This document shows positions 1-8,910 of a stretch of DNA of 64,000 bases, piece by piece. Source of the stretch: Bacteroidia bacterium (GTDB taxonomy: Bacteria; Bacteroidota; Bacteroidia; Flavobacteriales_E; Vicingaceae); the NCBI GenBank assembly GCA_030433355.1, contig JAUIMG010000008.1, positions 50,942 through 114,941 of the forward strand. Reading direction: 5' to 3'. Both the position numbers and the translations under genes were made by a program. The notes under the pieces were generated by a model. It was not told where the DNA came from and did not search any database. It worked only from the letters and a program-made list of their open reading frames with translations. Every line of letters starts with the position of its first letter. The first letter of the stretch is position 1.

Positions 1-153
1 AGAATTTATTCTACAGAGGGTAGGTTGATTCTCCAAGAGCAAATCTCAATGGAAGATTTAAACCTAGATTTTGATTTAAATCCTGGTTTATATTTCATTA
101 AAATTCAAGATGATTTTGGAAATAGTTATTCAGATAAACTAATAATAAACTGA
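1..153 (+). CDS. T9SS cargo protein, C-terminal end only (partial)
   Basis: The reading frame is open from the first base and stops with TGA at 151-153, so only the last 50 residues of a larger protein are present. They look like the end of a type IX secretion type A sorting domain: a hydrophilic strand, a segment with NPGLYFIKIQ, then a short tail ending SDKLIIN. The LxPGxYfi(K/R)I pattern close to the C-terminus is typical of Por_Secre_tail domains in Bacteroidota, which direct cargo through the outer membrane and are then cleaved. The function of the missing part cannot be judged. The TGA overlaps the proposed CTG start of the next gene. Confidence 0.75.
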   Translation, partial: RIYSTEGRLILQEQISMEDLNLDFDLNPGLYFIKIQDDFGNSYSDKLIIN

Positions 154-899
154 AAAAAATAATAAAATATCTCAAACGGAAATTAGATGGTCTTAGGGAG
201 TCTAACTCAATTGATTTTAATTCATTTGAGACAATTCCGGTTATTGGGGATAGTCATTGCAGAGCCTTTTCTTTCAATGATAATTTCTTTCCTGTTTTTT
301 TAGGACAAGGGAAGAAGGTAAACTTTGTAAATGAATTAAATTTTGAATATACATTTGATAAAATTAAACTAGCCATAAATCGGTTAAAATCCAGGTACTT
401 GATATTATATCTTTGTGAGCCTGACACAAGATACTACTTAGGAAGAGGATGGTATCCTTGGGATGAAGAAAATACAATTCATCCAGTTGAACTCGATGAG
501 TCAATTGCTTTTTCTATTTCTCGTTATTCAAGAATAATAGACTTTTTGAAAAAGAAATATGAATTAATTGTAATTAACGTAACACCTTCTATCAGAATAG
601 ATCAAAATCAAATTGTAGATAAGTTTAATGATAGATTAAAAGTATTATGCGAAAAACATAACATTCGTTTTCTTGATTTAAATAATAAGATTTACTCACC
701 AGATGGAAAAATAAAGGAAGAATACTATGCTGATCATGTGCATTTATCTACTTCATTACAAATTTTAGTTGAAAACAGATTAATAGAAGAAGATATCTTA
801 TCAAAACCCCTTTATAATTCTGATAATAGTCTTTCAAATAAAGATATTCAATCCAAATTCAAATACGACAAGAGGTTTGGATGTTACGTCCTAAAGTAG
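150..899 (+). CDS. SGNH/GDSL hydrolase-like protein, non-ATG start
   Basis: This 249-residue frame contains both hallmark blocks of SGNH hydrolases: GDSHC near residues 33-37, with Ser35 as candidate nucleophile, and DHVHLS near 195-200, with Asp195 and His198 as the other catalytic residues. No signal peptide is obvious. There is no ATG in the frame between the stop at 135-137 and the GDSH block. The best start is CTG at 150, which overlaps the preceding TGA as CTGA and gives an N-terminus reading MKKIIKYLKRK. A downstream TTG at 399 would remove the catalytic serine and is rejected. Related proteins often deacylate or acylate surface polysaccharides; the glycan-type neighbour at 2213-4027 is compatible with that, but the substrate is inferred. 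Confidence 0.65.
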   Translation: MKKIIKYLKRKLDGLRESNSIDFNSFETIPVIGDSHCRAFSFNDNFFPVFLGQGKKVNFVNELNFEYTFDKIKLAINRLKSRYLILYLCEPDTRYYLGRGWYPWDEENTIHPVELDESIAFSISRYSRIIDFLKKKYELIVINVTPSIRIDQNQIVDKFNDRLKVLCEKHNIRFLDLNNKIYSPDGKIKEEYYADHVHLSTSLQILVENRLIEEDILSKPLYNSDNSLSNKDIQSKFKYDKRFGCYVLK

Positions 900-913
900 T
901 GTCTACTTTTTAA
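893..913. terminator. bidirectional hairpin between convergent genes
   Basis: AAAGTAG at 893-899 pairs with CTACTTT at 903-909 around a TGT loop, followed on the plus strand by further T residues. The hairpin contains the stop codons of both convergent genes (TAG at 897-899 on plus, TAG at 905-903 on minus). It is short and AT-rich, so termination is plausible rather than certain. Confidence 0.4.
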
Positions 914-2216
914 TAAATTTTCTAGTCTCCTTTATTTCACCCTTTTCGGTAAAGATTGAAATAAAATAAACCCCTGCAGATAGAGATTCTATATTTAATT
1001 CTTTTATCGACTCAGAATTAGAGTTTACTATATTCTCAATTTGACCCATAGTATTTCTTATTTCAAAAGAAATGGGGGAGTTTGTATTTGCTCTAATATA
1101 AATAATCGAAGAAGCGGGGTTAGGGAATACCTCGATACTATAATTAAGATTTTCTATTGTGGCATCAGTGGTAGTTAAATTATTTATACTCCTAATTCTT
1201 TCGTTTGAAGCATCTGTAAAATAAATGGTATTCCTATTCACAATTTCTAAATCAAACACTTCTCCAATTCTAGAATTAGTGCCAATCCCATTAGCAAAAC
1301 CCATTATACCATCGCCAGCAATAGTTGTAACTGTGCCTGAAGCATTAATTTTTCTAATTCTATAATTGCTAAAATCAGTTACATAGATATTTCCTAATGA
1401 ATCAATAGATGCATTTACTGGTTGATTGAATTGAGAAAGACCTGTTAATCCATTTACATAGCCCGCTAAACCATTTCCTGCAATGGTAGATACAATGCCA
1501 TTAGAGTCTATTCTTCTTATCGCATGATTATCCTTATCTGCAATAATAAAATTTCCATTTATATCAATATCAATACTTGATGGGAAATCAAATCTTGCAA
1601 TCCTCGAACTCCCATTTATAAAGCCTGGTATACCAGATCCTGCAAATGTTGAAACTCTATCTGTTCTTGGATCATATTCTCTAACTACATTATTTCGATC
1701 TGGGAAATAAAGTTTTCCATTGAATCGACTGTAACAAATATCCCTTGGGATATTTAAACTTGACTGCAAGCCAGTTGAATCTACATAACCCTGACGACCA
1801 TTACCAGCTACTGTTGTAACATTATTATTAATGTCAATTTTTCTAATTCGATGATTGAAATTGTCTGTAACATAGATATTGCCTAGGTTATCCACACAAA
1901 TACCTCCTGGCTGATTAAATCTTGCATTGGAACCATTTCCATCTGCAAATCCGCTGTTCCCCGGGCTACCTGCTATAGTAGATACAATTCCATTTGGAGT
2001 TATTTTTCTGATACAATGATTTCTAAAATCAGCAATAAATACATTGCCTAATACATCACTTGTAATTCCAACAGGTCTATTAAATTGTGCATTAATTACA
2101 TTACCGTCATTATGTCCCGCAACTCCTGTACCTGCGGCAGTTTGAATATTGTATTGGCTAAATAATGCGCTACATGCTATTATAATAAAGAAGTTAAAAA
2201 GTATTACTTTTTTCAT
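903..2216 (-). CDS. secreted NHL-repeat protein with T9SS sorting domain
   Basis: The 437-residue product has a signal peptide (about 1-20, hydrophobic core then LFSQ). About six NHL repeats follow, each with a strand such as GNIYVTDNFNHRIRKI and linked by segments reading VSTIAGNG and A(R/Q)FNQPxGI, so a beta-propeller of roughly residues 20-345 is expected. The last ~80 residues, starting at YSIEVFPNPASS and ending RKFIKK, form a T9SS type A sorting domain. It is therefore predicted to be secreted or held at the cell surface. NHL propellers usually bind proteins, glycans or RNA; no enzymatic residues can be assigned. Its ATG overlaps the stop of the upstream gene by four bases, indicating translational coupling at the end of a five-gene minus-strand operon. 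Confidence 0.85.
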   Translation of the reverse strand: MKKVILFNFFIIIACSALFSQYNIQTAAGTGVAGHNDGNVINAQFNRPVGITSDVLGNVFIADFRNHCIRKITPNGIVSTIAGSPGNSGFADGNGSNARFNQPGGICVDNLGNIYVTDNFNHRIRKIDINNNVTTVAGNGRQGYVDSTGLQSSLNIPRDICYSRFNGKLYFPDRNNVVREYDPRTDRVSTFAGSGIPGFINGSSRIARFDFPSSIDIDINGNFIIADKDNHAIRRIDSNGIVSTIAGNGLAGYVNGLTGLSQFNQPVNASIDSLGNIYVTDFSNYRIRKINASGTVTTIAGDGIMGFANGIGTNSRIGEVFDLEIVNRNTIYFTDASNERIRSINNLTTTDATIENLNYSIEVFPNPASSIIYIRANTNSPISFEIRNTMGQIENIVNSNSESIKELNIESLSAGVYFISIFTEKGEIKETRKFIKK

Positions 2217-4027
2217 GCTAATAATTTTTCGATAATTCGATTAGTTACTTCACCGTCAATTTTATATACTCGCTTTGTAATAAAAGTATTGATTCTTTCT
2301 TGGTTTTCAAAATCTTCTTCTTGAGTTAGCTTTTCTATAATACTCTTAAGTTCTTCTCTATTTCTAGCATTCTTGCTAACCTCTTCTTTTAAATACCCTT
2401 GATAGTCTAATTCCAAATAATCATTTGTAATTAATGGCTTAGCAAAATAAAGGGCCTCAATACCTACGGTGCTATAGTAGGTTATTACTGCATCTGATTT
2501 TGCTATGAGAGGATATAGTTGGTCTGTAATAATTTCAAGATTGATTAAGCTTTCTTTCTTTTTTAAAGTATAATATTCCTCTGTATTCTCATTGGGATGT
2601 GGCTTGATGATAAAATCCACTTCAGGAAAAGACTTACAGAGAAAAACAAAATCATACAGCTGCCTCTCTTGTAACGCTTTGTCATTAAAAGGTAAAGGCT
2701 GAGTGGCATAAACAATAGTCTTTTTAGCATTCGTCCTATTATATAAATCTTTAATACGAGCTATTGCATCCGTTCGCATGTGACCTACAATGCATAATGA
2801 CGATTCTGGGAAGTTTGAATTTATTAGCATATCATGGGTGTATTTCCCCCTAATAAAACTAAAGTCAACATAAGGTCTATAGTAAGCATCTTCTTGACAA
2901 AATCTATACGCTATATTGGAATTACTTATAGCGCCATGCTGAATGGCATAAGTGGCTATTTTGTTTTGCCTAGCTGATGCATTTATACTTCGATTTTGAA
3001 GCGAATACTCATCGATACAAATAGTTTTTTGAAAGGAATAATTCTTAAAAAGCATTGAAGCTGCTTTTTCTCTCCAAATGGCAAGAAAAAGTATTTTATT
3101 AAGTTGTTTTACTTTATCTAGCAGTGTATTAGTATTAATACTATTATCGGCAGGATATTCTTTGATTCTTCTCCTAATCCGCTTGTAATTGCTGTAAACC
3201 TTTCTAGAAAATAGTGCTAAGAAAAGATAAAATTCGAAACTAATAGATTTGTTTGAGTAGGATCTCTTTCTAAGATAATCTTTAGCAGATAAGTAATGAT
3301 TTTGTTCTAAACTTGGAGGTCTTAGTTGAGTTAAATACATAAAGTCCTCCTTCTCTAGACTTTTTTCAATAAGAGGCTCAAGGTGAGGGTCTCCATTGAT
3401 AAAGCTTTTCTTTTTTAAACTAAATACAGATTGATTGATATATAAATTAGCAAAGAGTAAGATATTAGCATTACTACCTCTAAAATGCTTTGTTATTGTC
3501 TTTATAGATAGAGCCCTATATAAAAATAAAAGAAAGTAGGTTGTAAAGTATCTTAAATAAGAGTTCTTCTGTTTTGATTGATTTTTAGATAAATAAATAC
3601 ATGTAGGACAATTGAAATTTTTAGAATCAACTTTTGTTTTTGTGAATATTCTCGCCTTACTTACATTTCCAATAGAATTTATCCAAGCATTAATAGAATC
3701 ATATAGTATAAATTCATCTTTGCTTCTATGAAATAAGCTAAACCTTAAATAATACCAATAGGAATCATCTTGATTTTTGAGAATACTTGCTATCGAATTC
3801 CCTTCTGTATTTTTTTTATGACCGAATTGGATAACTCTTTCAATATGAATTTCTTCTAGTTCTTTTCTGCTTTTCTTTTGAAATAATAGCTCGCGACTAG
3901 ACCCTAAGTTAGGGTATAGGTCTTTTAGTTCTTCGTTGAGGTAAATGAAGCTGTAGTTTACCTTCTTAAGAGAGTTGTATTCATTTAAACTTAGCGTTCT
4001 TAAAATAAAAACAACTTCCTTATTCAT
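2213..4027 (-). CDS. surface-glycan / capsule-type glycosyltransferase-like protein
   Basis: This 604-residue protein has a C-terminal half resembling GT-B enzymes of the capsule, polysialyltransferase and CDP-glycerol glycerophosphotransferase kind. A KPHPNE motif lies near residues 475-480, and a segment reading TYYSTVGIEALYFAKPLI follows near 515-532; these match the HP and S/T-x-GxEA blocks that bind the nucleotide donor. The N-terminal half is Lys/Arg rich and not recognised. The start is the ATG at 4027 (MNKEVVFIL); a TTG two codons upstream is less likely. It overlaps the yihY stop by eight bases and the NHL gene by four. Donor and acceptor are unknown. The assignment to polysaccharide modification is family inference. 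Confidence 0.6.
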   Translation of the reverse strand: MNKEVVFILRTLSLNEYNSLKKVNYSFIYLNEELKDLYPNLGSSRELLFQKKSRKELEEIHIERVIQFGHKKNTEGNSIASILKNQDDSYWYYLRFSLFHRSKDEFILYDSINAWINSIGNVSKARIFTKTKVDSKNFNCPTCIYLSKNQSKQKNSYLRYFTTYFLLFLYRALSIKTITKHFRGSNANILLFANLYINQSVFSLKKKSFINGDPHLEPLIEKSLEKEDFMYLTQLRPPSLEQNHYLSAKDYLRKRSYSNKSISFEFYLFLALFSRKVYSNYKRIRRRIKEYPADNSINTNTLLDKVKQLNKILFLAIWREKAASMLFKNYSFQKTICIDEYSLQNRSINASARQNKIATYAIQHGAISNSNIAYRFCQEDAYYRPYVDFSFIRGKYTHDMLINSNFPESSLCIVGHMRTDAIARIKDLYNRTNAKKTIVYATQPLPFNDKALQERQLYDFVFLCKSFPEVDFIIKPHPNENTEEYYTLKKKESLINLEIITDQLYPLIAKSDAVITYYSTVGIEALYFAKPLITNDYLELDYQGYLKEEVSKNARNREELKSIIEKLTQEEDFENQERINTFITKRVYKIDGEVTNRIIEKLLA

Positions 4028-4958
4028 TATCAATTTTATCTTCTAAAGCTTTTATTGATCCTGCGTGTTGAATGCTAGCATTCAGTTCAAAGCCAATGAG
4101 TAAAACAAATGAATTAAAGTAAATCCAAAGCATGACAACAATTATAGTTCCAATTGATCCGTAGATTTTATTGTAATTTGCAAAATTGTCAACATAGTAT
4201 CCAAACCCAAATGATACAAGTAATACCATCAATGTTGCTAAAGTTGAACCAGCAGAAAAAAAACGCCATTTCTGTCTTCTGTCACCACCTAAAAAATAGA
4301 TAAATGAGATGGCAAAGAAACATAGTAAAGCCATGATAATCCATTTTCCTGAAAGCAGTAGAATAGAAGCTAAACTTCCCTTCTCTAAAATATAGCCAAC
4401 TAAGAATTCAGATATGATTATTGAGGAAATCGCTAAAACTAAGAGAAAAGTAAGAATGAAAAGCAGTGAAATAGATAGAGCTTTTTGTTGAAAGAAGTTT
4501 CTTTTCATTTGGATATTATAGGAGTCTTTAAAAGCTTCTAACATCCCATCAATTCCATTGGTAGCCAAAAAGATTGCGAATAAAAATCCAAATGATAATA
4601 AGCCATCATCTGCTTTAGTTACCAAACTAATTATTGAGTCTTCTGCAAATTCATATCCTGAGGCAGGCAGCAAATCTTCTAAAATTAAAAGAAGCTCTGT
4701 TTGAAAATTCTCTATTGGAATGTGAGGTATTAAAGTTAGAAGAAAAATTATTGTAGGAAATAAAGCTAAAAAGAACTTATAAGCCATGGATGAGGCTTTG
4801 GTTGATAAAAGTCCTTCTTGAATACCCTTTATAAAGAACTTAGCAACAAAATAAATTGGCAATTTATCAAAACCTGGTAAAATTATTTTTTTAGAAAGTT
4901 GGAGGAGTTTTTTAACCGGACCACTTCTAAGAATTTTATCTAAGACAACATTAGCCAT
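4020..4958 (-). CDS. YihY/BrkB family inner-membrane protein
   Basis: The 312-residue product has about six hydrophobic segments and the conserved N-terminal block of the YihY/UPF0761 (formerly RNase BN, BrkB) family, seen here as SSMAYKFFLALFPTIIF near residues 56-72. The C-terminal pair of membrane segments contains NKIYGSIGTIIVVMLWIY, also characteristic. The family occurs throughout bacteria and its transport substrate is not established; it is not a ribonuclease. The gene overlaps nadC by eight bases upstream and the glycosyltransferase-like gene by eight bases downstream, so all three are probably translated from one message. Confidence 0.88.
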   Translation of the reverse strand: MANVVLDKILRSGPVKKLLQLSKKIILPGFDKLPIYFVAKFFIKGIQEGLLSTKASSMAYKFFLALFPTIIFLLTLIPHIPIENFQTELLLILEDLLPASGYEFAEDSIISLVTKADDGLLSFGFLFAIFLATNGIDGMLEAFKDSYNIQMKRNFFQQKALSISLLFILTFLLVLAISSIIISEFLVGYILEKGSLASILLLSGKWIIMALLCFFAISFIYFLGGDRRQKWRFFSAGSTLATLMVLLVSFGFGYYVDNFANYNKIYGSIGTIIVVMLWIYFNSFVLLIGFELNASIQHAGSIKALEDKIDNE

Positions 4959-5793
4959 TGAAAGAAGCTTTTAGGCTCATGTCGAGGCTGCTTATTTGAT
5001 GGGTAAGAGCTCCAACACTAATAAAATTTACACCACAAAGTGCATACTCTCTAATTGTTTCCTTGGTTATTCCACCAGAAGCTTCAGTTTCTGCAAAATC
5101 TCCAATTTGTTTAACAGCAGTTTTTAAATCGGAATAGCTAAAGTTATCTAGCATAATTCTATCTACTTTTTTACAAGCTAATATTTGATCTACTTCAGAT
5201 AAGTTTCTTGCTTCAATTTCAACTTTTAAATCATATTTATTCTCCAAAAGATATTGATGCGTTTTTTCAATTGCAGCTTGAATACCACCTGCGTAATCAA
5301 TATGATTATCCTTTATCATAATCATGTCATAAAGTCCAAAACGGTGATTAAATCCACCGCCCATTTTAACTGCCAACTTCTCAAATATTCTAAAATTGGG
5401 GGTTGTCTTTCTTGTATCTAAAATTTTGCATGGTAAATCTGCAATTAAGTTACCTAATTCTTTCGTATGAGTTGCGATACCACTCATTCTTTGCATGAAA
5501 TTCAGAGCAAGTCTCTCCGCCTTTAAAATACTTCTTGAATTCCCTTTTACTTCAAAGGCAATATCACCAACTTTAATGGCATCCCCATCTTTCATTTTAG
5601 GAAGGAACTCTATAGAATCGTCTACTTGGTGGAAAACTTCTTTAGCTACTTCAATACCTGCTAAAACTCCATTTTCTTTGATTAGTAAAATTGCTTCGCC
5701 CTCAGCATTGGGAGGGATACAAGAATTTCCTGAATGGTCTCCATCCTTAATGTCTTCTTCAATTGCTTGTGCAATTAAATCGTTTATTTTCAT
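4951..5793 (-). CDS. nadC: nicotinate-nucleotide pyrophosphorylase (carboxylating)
   Basis: The 280-residue length and motifs fit NadC, the cytosolic enzyme that converts quinolinate and PRPP to nicotinate mononucleotide, CO2 and pyrophosphate in de novo NAD synthesis. Visible landmarks are LDTRKTTPNFR, KMGGGFNHRFGLYD and IKDNHI in the middle of the protein, VEIEAR near residue 195, and IMLDNFS then EASGGI near the C-terminus, together forming the quinolinate/PRPP site. The ATG lies two bases after the stop of the DUF4783 gene. The order DUF4783-nadC with divergent rlmH recurs in Bacteroidota as far as I recall. Confidence 0.96.
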   Translation of the reverse strand: MKINDLIAQAIEEDIKDGDHSGNSCIPPNAEGEAILLIKENGVLAGIEVAKEVFHQVDDSIEFLPKMKDGDAIKVGDIAFEVKGNSRSILKAERLALNFMQRMSGIATHTKELGNLIADLPCKILDTRKTTPNFRIFEKLAVKMGGGFNHRFGLYDMIMIKDNHIDYAGGIQAAIEKTHQYLLENKYDLKVEIEARNLSEVDQILACKKVDRIMLDNFSYSDLKTAVKQIGDFAETEASGGITKETIREYALCGVNFISVGALTHQISSLDMSLKASFNG

Positions 5794-5795
5794 TT

Positions 5796-6167
5796 TTATT
5801 TTTCTTCTTCGATGCGAAGTTCGATAATTTGATTTTGTCCATCTACATTTTTGAATAAAACATAGGTTCGAAAAGTGTCATTTTTAGTTTTTAGAAGTCC
5901 TATTTCAAAAGAATTACCTTTAGCTGAGCTACCTGAATGTTTTTTTTGGTATTCCAAGAATTCATATTCATCATAAAATTCTTGTAGTAGCAATTCAGCC
6001 TTAATTCTTTCAAAATTACCTTCATCACTAGGTAAAGTTAAATCAACAGTAGCGCTAAGTTTATCTTGAACAGTATTAAAAGATACTAATTCAAGCTTCT
6101 CAATAGAGCCTTGACTTTTAGCTGTAATGTGAATTAAAAAAATGGATATGAAAAATAATAGACGCAT
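5796..6167 (-). CDS. DUF4783-like small exported protein
   Basis: This 123-residue protein starts with a signal peptide (MRLLFFISIFLIHITAKSQ). The remainder resembles DUF4783, a compact NTF2-like domain known mainly from Bacteroidota: strands covering the LSATVDLTLP region, a FYDEYEFLEYQKKHSGSSAKG block, and a closing LLKTKNDTFRTYVLF region. No catalytic residues can be named and the function is unknown. It is the first gene of the overlapping minus-strand operon with nadC, two bases before it, and is divergent from rlmH. Confidence 0.75.
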   Translation of the reverse strand: MRLLFFISIFLIHITAKSQGSIEKLELVSFNTVQDKLSATVDLTLPSDEGNFERIKAELLLQEFYDEYEFLEYQKKHSGSSAKGNSFEIGLLKTKNDTFRTYVLFKNVDGQNQIIELRIEEEK

Positions 6168-6228
6168 ATGCTAATTTAAACAATTATAATCTTTGCTTAT
6201 TCTTGAAATTTAATTAGAACTTTAAGAA

Positions 6229-6699
6229 ATGAAAATTAGACTTATTTGTATTCAAAAAAATGCCGATAAAAGAATAGAAAGTTTAATTGAAGACTATCAA
6301 AAACGCTTAAAGCATTATATCAATTTTCAAATCGAATATTTGGAATTACCCAAAAAGTTGAAAAAATTAAATAAGCAAGAGCTTTTAAAAGCAGAAGCTG
6401 AGCTTATTTTATCAAATACCGCTAATACAGCAACTTTAGTTTTATTAGATGATAAAGGCAAGTCTTATGATTCCGTAGCATTTTCAAAACATTTGCAGTC
6501 AAAATTAAATGCTTCTACACAAGAGTTGATTTTCTGTATTGGAGGAGCTTTTGGTTTTTCAGAAGAAGTTTACAGTAGGTCAAATGAAAAGCTTAGTTTG
6601 TCAAAAATGACCTTAACCCATCAAATGGTTCGGCTGTTTTTTGTAGAACAACTTTATCGAGGCTTTACGATTTTAAAAGGGGAAAAATACCATCACTGA
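6229..6699 (+). CDS. rlmH: 23S rRNA (pseudouridine-1915) N3-methyltransferase
   Basis: At 156 residues this has the normal length for RlmH, a small SPOUT methyltransferase that modifies pseudouridine 1915 in helix 69 of 23S rRNA using SAM. The conserved C-terminal half is intact: FCIGGAFGFSEEV near residues 102-114 forms the SAM knot, LSLSKMTLTHQMVRLFFVEQ follows, and the protein ends YRGFTILKGEKYHH, the invariant RlmH tail. It starts divergently from the DUF4783/nadC operon and its stop overlaps the galE stop by seven bases. Confidence 0.97.
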   Translation: MKIRLICIQKNADKRIESLIEDYQKRLKHYINFQIEYLELPKKLKKLNKQELLKAEAELILSNTANTATLVLLDDKGKSYDSVAFSKHLQSKLNASTQELIFCIGGAFGFSEEVYSRSNEKLSLSKMTLTHQMVRLFFVEQLYRGFTILKGEKYHH

Positions 6700-7703
6700 T
6701 CCGCATTCTTTTGCCATTTCCAGGCAGAACTAACAATATCTTCTAATTGGTATTTTGGCGTCCAATGAAGAAGATTTTTGGCTTTATCGTTATTTGCAAA
6801 AATGGCTTCGACGTCTCCATTTCTTCTACCACTAAGGGAATAGTTTAGTTTAACTTTATTTTCTTTCTCAAAAGCTTTTACTACTTCTAATGTAGTATTT
6901 CCTTTACCACTGCCTAAGTTAAATACATCATAATTCGATTTCATGGTGCTTAGGTGCTCAAAAGCAATTACATGGGCTTCTGCTATATCAGAAACGTGTA
7001 TGTAATCTCTAATACAACTACCATCTATTGTATTATAGTCTGTGCCAAATACTTCAAATGAATTTCTAATTCCTATTGCTTGCTGAGCTAGAATAGGCAC
7101 AAGACTGTTAGGACTTTCTGTTCTTATTTCACCCATTAATCCACTTTCATCAGCGCCAGCTGGGTTGAAATATCTTAATGAAAGAGCTTTAAAGTTAATA
7201 TGTGCTTTGCAAAAATCTTTTAAAATATTCTCCCCTATTTGTTTTGTATAGGCATAAGGAGATTCCGCTTTCCCAAAAGGAGTTTCTTCTGTAACGGGTA
7301 ACTCATTTGGATTCCCATAAACGGAACAGGAACTAGAAAAAATAAACTTATTTACTTCAAACTCTTTGCAGCAATCTAGTAGATTAATCAATGAGTTTAT
7401 GTTATTTGCATAGTATTCAAGAGGTTTCTCTACAGATTCAGGAACTGATTTTAGAGCGGCAAAATGGATAACTCCTTCAATTGCATATTTTTTAAATAAC
7501 TCTCTCACCATTTGATTGTCAGCAAGATCAATATTTAGTTGATTAATATCTTCACCAACAACTTTTTTAATTCTATTATAACTCTGTGGAGTGGAATTAC
7601 TGAAATTATCTACCGAAAGAAGATTGTCATACTTTCTTTTTTTTAATTCTACAATTGTATGAGAACCAATATATCCTGCTCCACCTGTTATTAAAATTGC
7701 CAT
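6693..7703 (-). CDS. galE: UDP-glucose 4-epimerase
   Basis: The 336-residue protein is an extended short-chain dehydrogenase. GGAGYIGSH at 7-15 binds NAD, and Tyr150 with Lys154 in SPYAYTK form the YxxxK pair. LRYFNPAGAD, SLVPILAQ and RDYIHVSDIAEAH are typical of GalE, which interconverts UDP-glucose and UDP-galactose and their N-acetyl forms. Product supply to surface polysaccharide is the likely role, given sugar-modifying neighbours. A good -7 box lies about 20 bases upstream of the ATG. Confidence 0.95.
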   Translation of the reverse strand: MAILITGGAGYIGSHTIVELKKRKYDNLLSVDNFSNSTPQSYNRIKKVVGEDINQLNIDLADNQMVRELFKKYAIEGVIHFAALKSVPESVEKPLEYYANNINSLINLLDCCKEFEVNKFIFSSSCSVYGNPNELPVTEETPFGKAESPYAYTKQIGENILKDFCKAHINFKALSLRYFNPAGADESGLMGEIRTESPNSLVPILAQQAIGIRNSFEVFGTDYNTIDGSCIRDYIHVSDIAEAHVIAFEHLSTMKSNYDVFNLGSGKGNTTLEVVKAFEKENKVKLNYSLSGRRNGDVEAIFANNDKAKNLLHWTPKYQLEDIVSSAWKWQKNADQ

Positions 7704-7719
7704 AATTATCTAGAAAAAT

Positions 7720-7727
7720 CAAAAGTA
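7720..7727 (-). promoter_or_regulatory. -7 box for galE
   Basis: On the minus strand the sequence reads TACTTTTG, a full match to the Bacteroidota -7 consensus TAnnTTTG, 16 bases before the galE ATG. No convincing TTTG -33 element lies at the normal distance. Confidence 0.4.
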
Positions 7728-7773
7728 CTTTTCTTTTATTTATGTTATTTTGCTGCTTACTAAATATTAAACA

Positions 7774-8793
7774 ATGAAAATAAAGTTTGCTGTTGTAGGT
7801 TCTGGAAGAATTGGATTAAGACATGCTAGAATGGTAGAAATAAATCCTGATGCGGAGCTAGTAGCTTTAATTGATAATGATGAATCTATTCACGCGGAGA
7901 TAAAGAAGGAGCACAATGTACCTGTTTTTACCGATTTGTCAACTTTCTTTTCATCCGGTATAGAAGTAGATGTAGTTAACGTCTGCACTCCAAATTACCT
8001 TCATGCAGCACAATCTATAGAGGTAATCAATAACGATTGTCATGTTGTTGTTGAAAAACCAATGGCTTTAAGCAAATCGGATGCTGAAAAGGTTCTTCAT
8101 CATTCACTTCAAATGAACAAAAGAGTTTTTTGTGTGATGCAAAATAGGTATAGTCCGCCGGCTAAGTGGTTGAAAAGCGTTATTGATGGAGGTTTCCTAG
8201 GTAAGATTTATATTGCCAACATTAATTGTTATTGGAATAGAGATTCTGATTATTATAAAGGTGGTGACCCAAATTATTGGAAGGGTAAATTAGATAAAGA
8301 CGGTGGTACCTTATTTACACAGTTTAGTCACTTTATTGATACGATGTATTGGTTGTTAGGGGATATTACAAATATTAGCGCAAGGTTCTTTGATTTTAAT
8401 CATCAAGATACTACAGAATTTGAGGATTCTGGAATAGTTCAATTTGATTTTGTAGAAGGTGGGAGTGGTAGTTTAAATTATTCTACTTCTGTATTTGGCC
8501 AGAATATGGAAAGTAGCATTTCTATAATTGGAGAAAAGGGAAGCATCAAAGTTGGTGGGCAGTATATGAATGAGATTGATTATTGCTTTATAGATAATTA
8601 TGAGATGCCTGAGTTAGAAGAAACTCTTCCTCCTAATGATTATGGTAAATACAAGGGTAGTGCTGCAAACCATCAATTTGTTATCCAAAATGTAGTTAAT
8701 ACTTTGAAGAATAAAGAAATCGTTACTACAAATAGTTTAGAAGGCTTGAAGATTGTTGAAATAATCGAGAATATTTACAAACTAAAAAAATAG
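7774..8793 (+). CDS. Gfo/Idh/MocA family sugar oxidoreductase
   Basis: The 339-residue protein has an N-terminal Rossmann fold (GSGRIG at 9-14), CTPNYLH at 71-77 and the family's EKP motif at 94-96, where the lysine is catalytic. A C-terminal alpha/beta dimerisation domain includes GGTLFTQFSHFIDTMYWLLG. The CTPNYLH and SHFID features resemble the WlbA/WbpB subgroup, which oxidises the 3-position of UDP-GlcNAcA during surface sugar synthesis, but the exact substrate cannot be fixed from sequence. Its position beside galE is consistent with nucleotide-sugar metabolism. Confidence 0.85.
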   Translation: MKIKFAVVGSGRIGLRHARMVEINPDAELVALIDNDESIHAEIKKEHNVPVFTDLSTFFSSGIEVDVVNVCTPNYLHAAQSIEVINNDCHVVVEKPMALSKSDAEKVLHHSLQMNKRVFCVMQNRYSPPAKWLKSVIDGGFLGKIYIANINCYWNRDSDYYKGGDPNYWKGKLDKDGGTLFTQFSHFIDTMYWLLGDITNISARFFDFNHQDTTEFEDSGIVQFDFVEGGSGSLNYSTSVFGQNMESSISIIGEKGSIKVGGQYMNEIDYCFIDNYEMPELEETLPPNDYGKYKGSAANHQFVIQNVVNTLKNKEIVTTNSLEGLKIVEIIENIYKLKK

Positions 8794-8910
8794 GTTTATT
8801 AAAATATTTGTAATATTGCCAAAGGACGTCTTTTAGGGCGCTAATCTTTCCACACTTATATTTATTGATTTTATCATTTCTCTCAATCATATATTATCCA
8901 AAACATTTTC

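Noticed and set aside
8794..8910. Structured rho leader or attenuator
   Set aside because: Only short AT palindromes are seen, such as AATATT-TGT-AATATT; no convincing regulatory structure or leader peptide.
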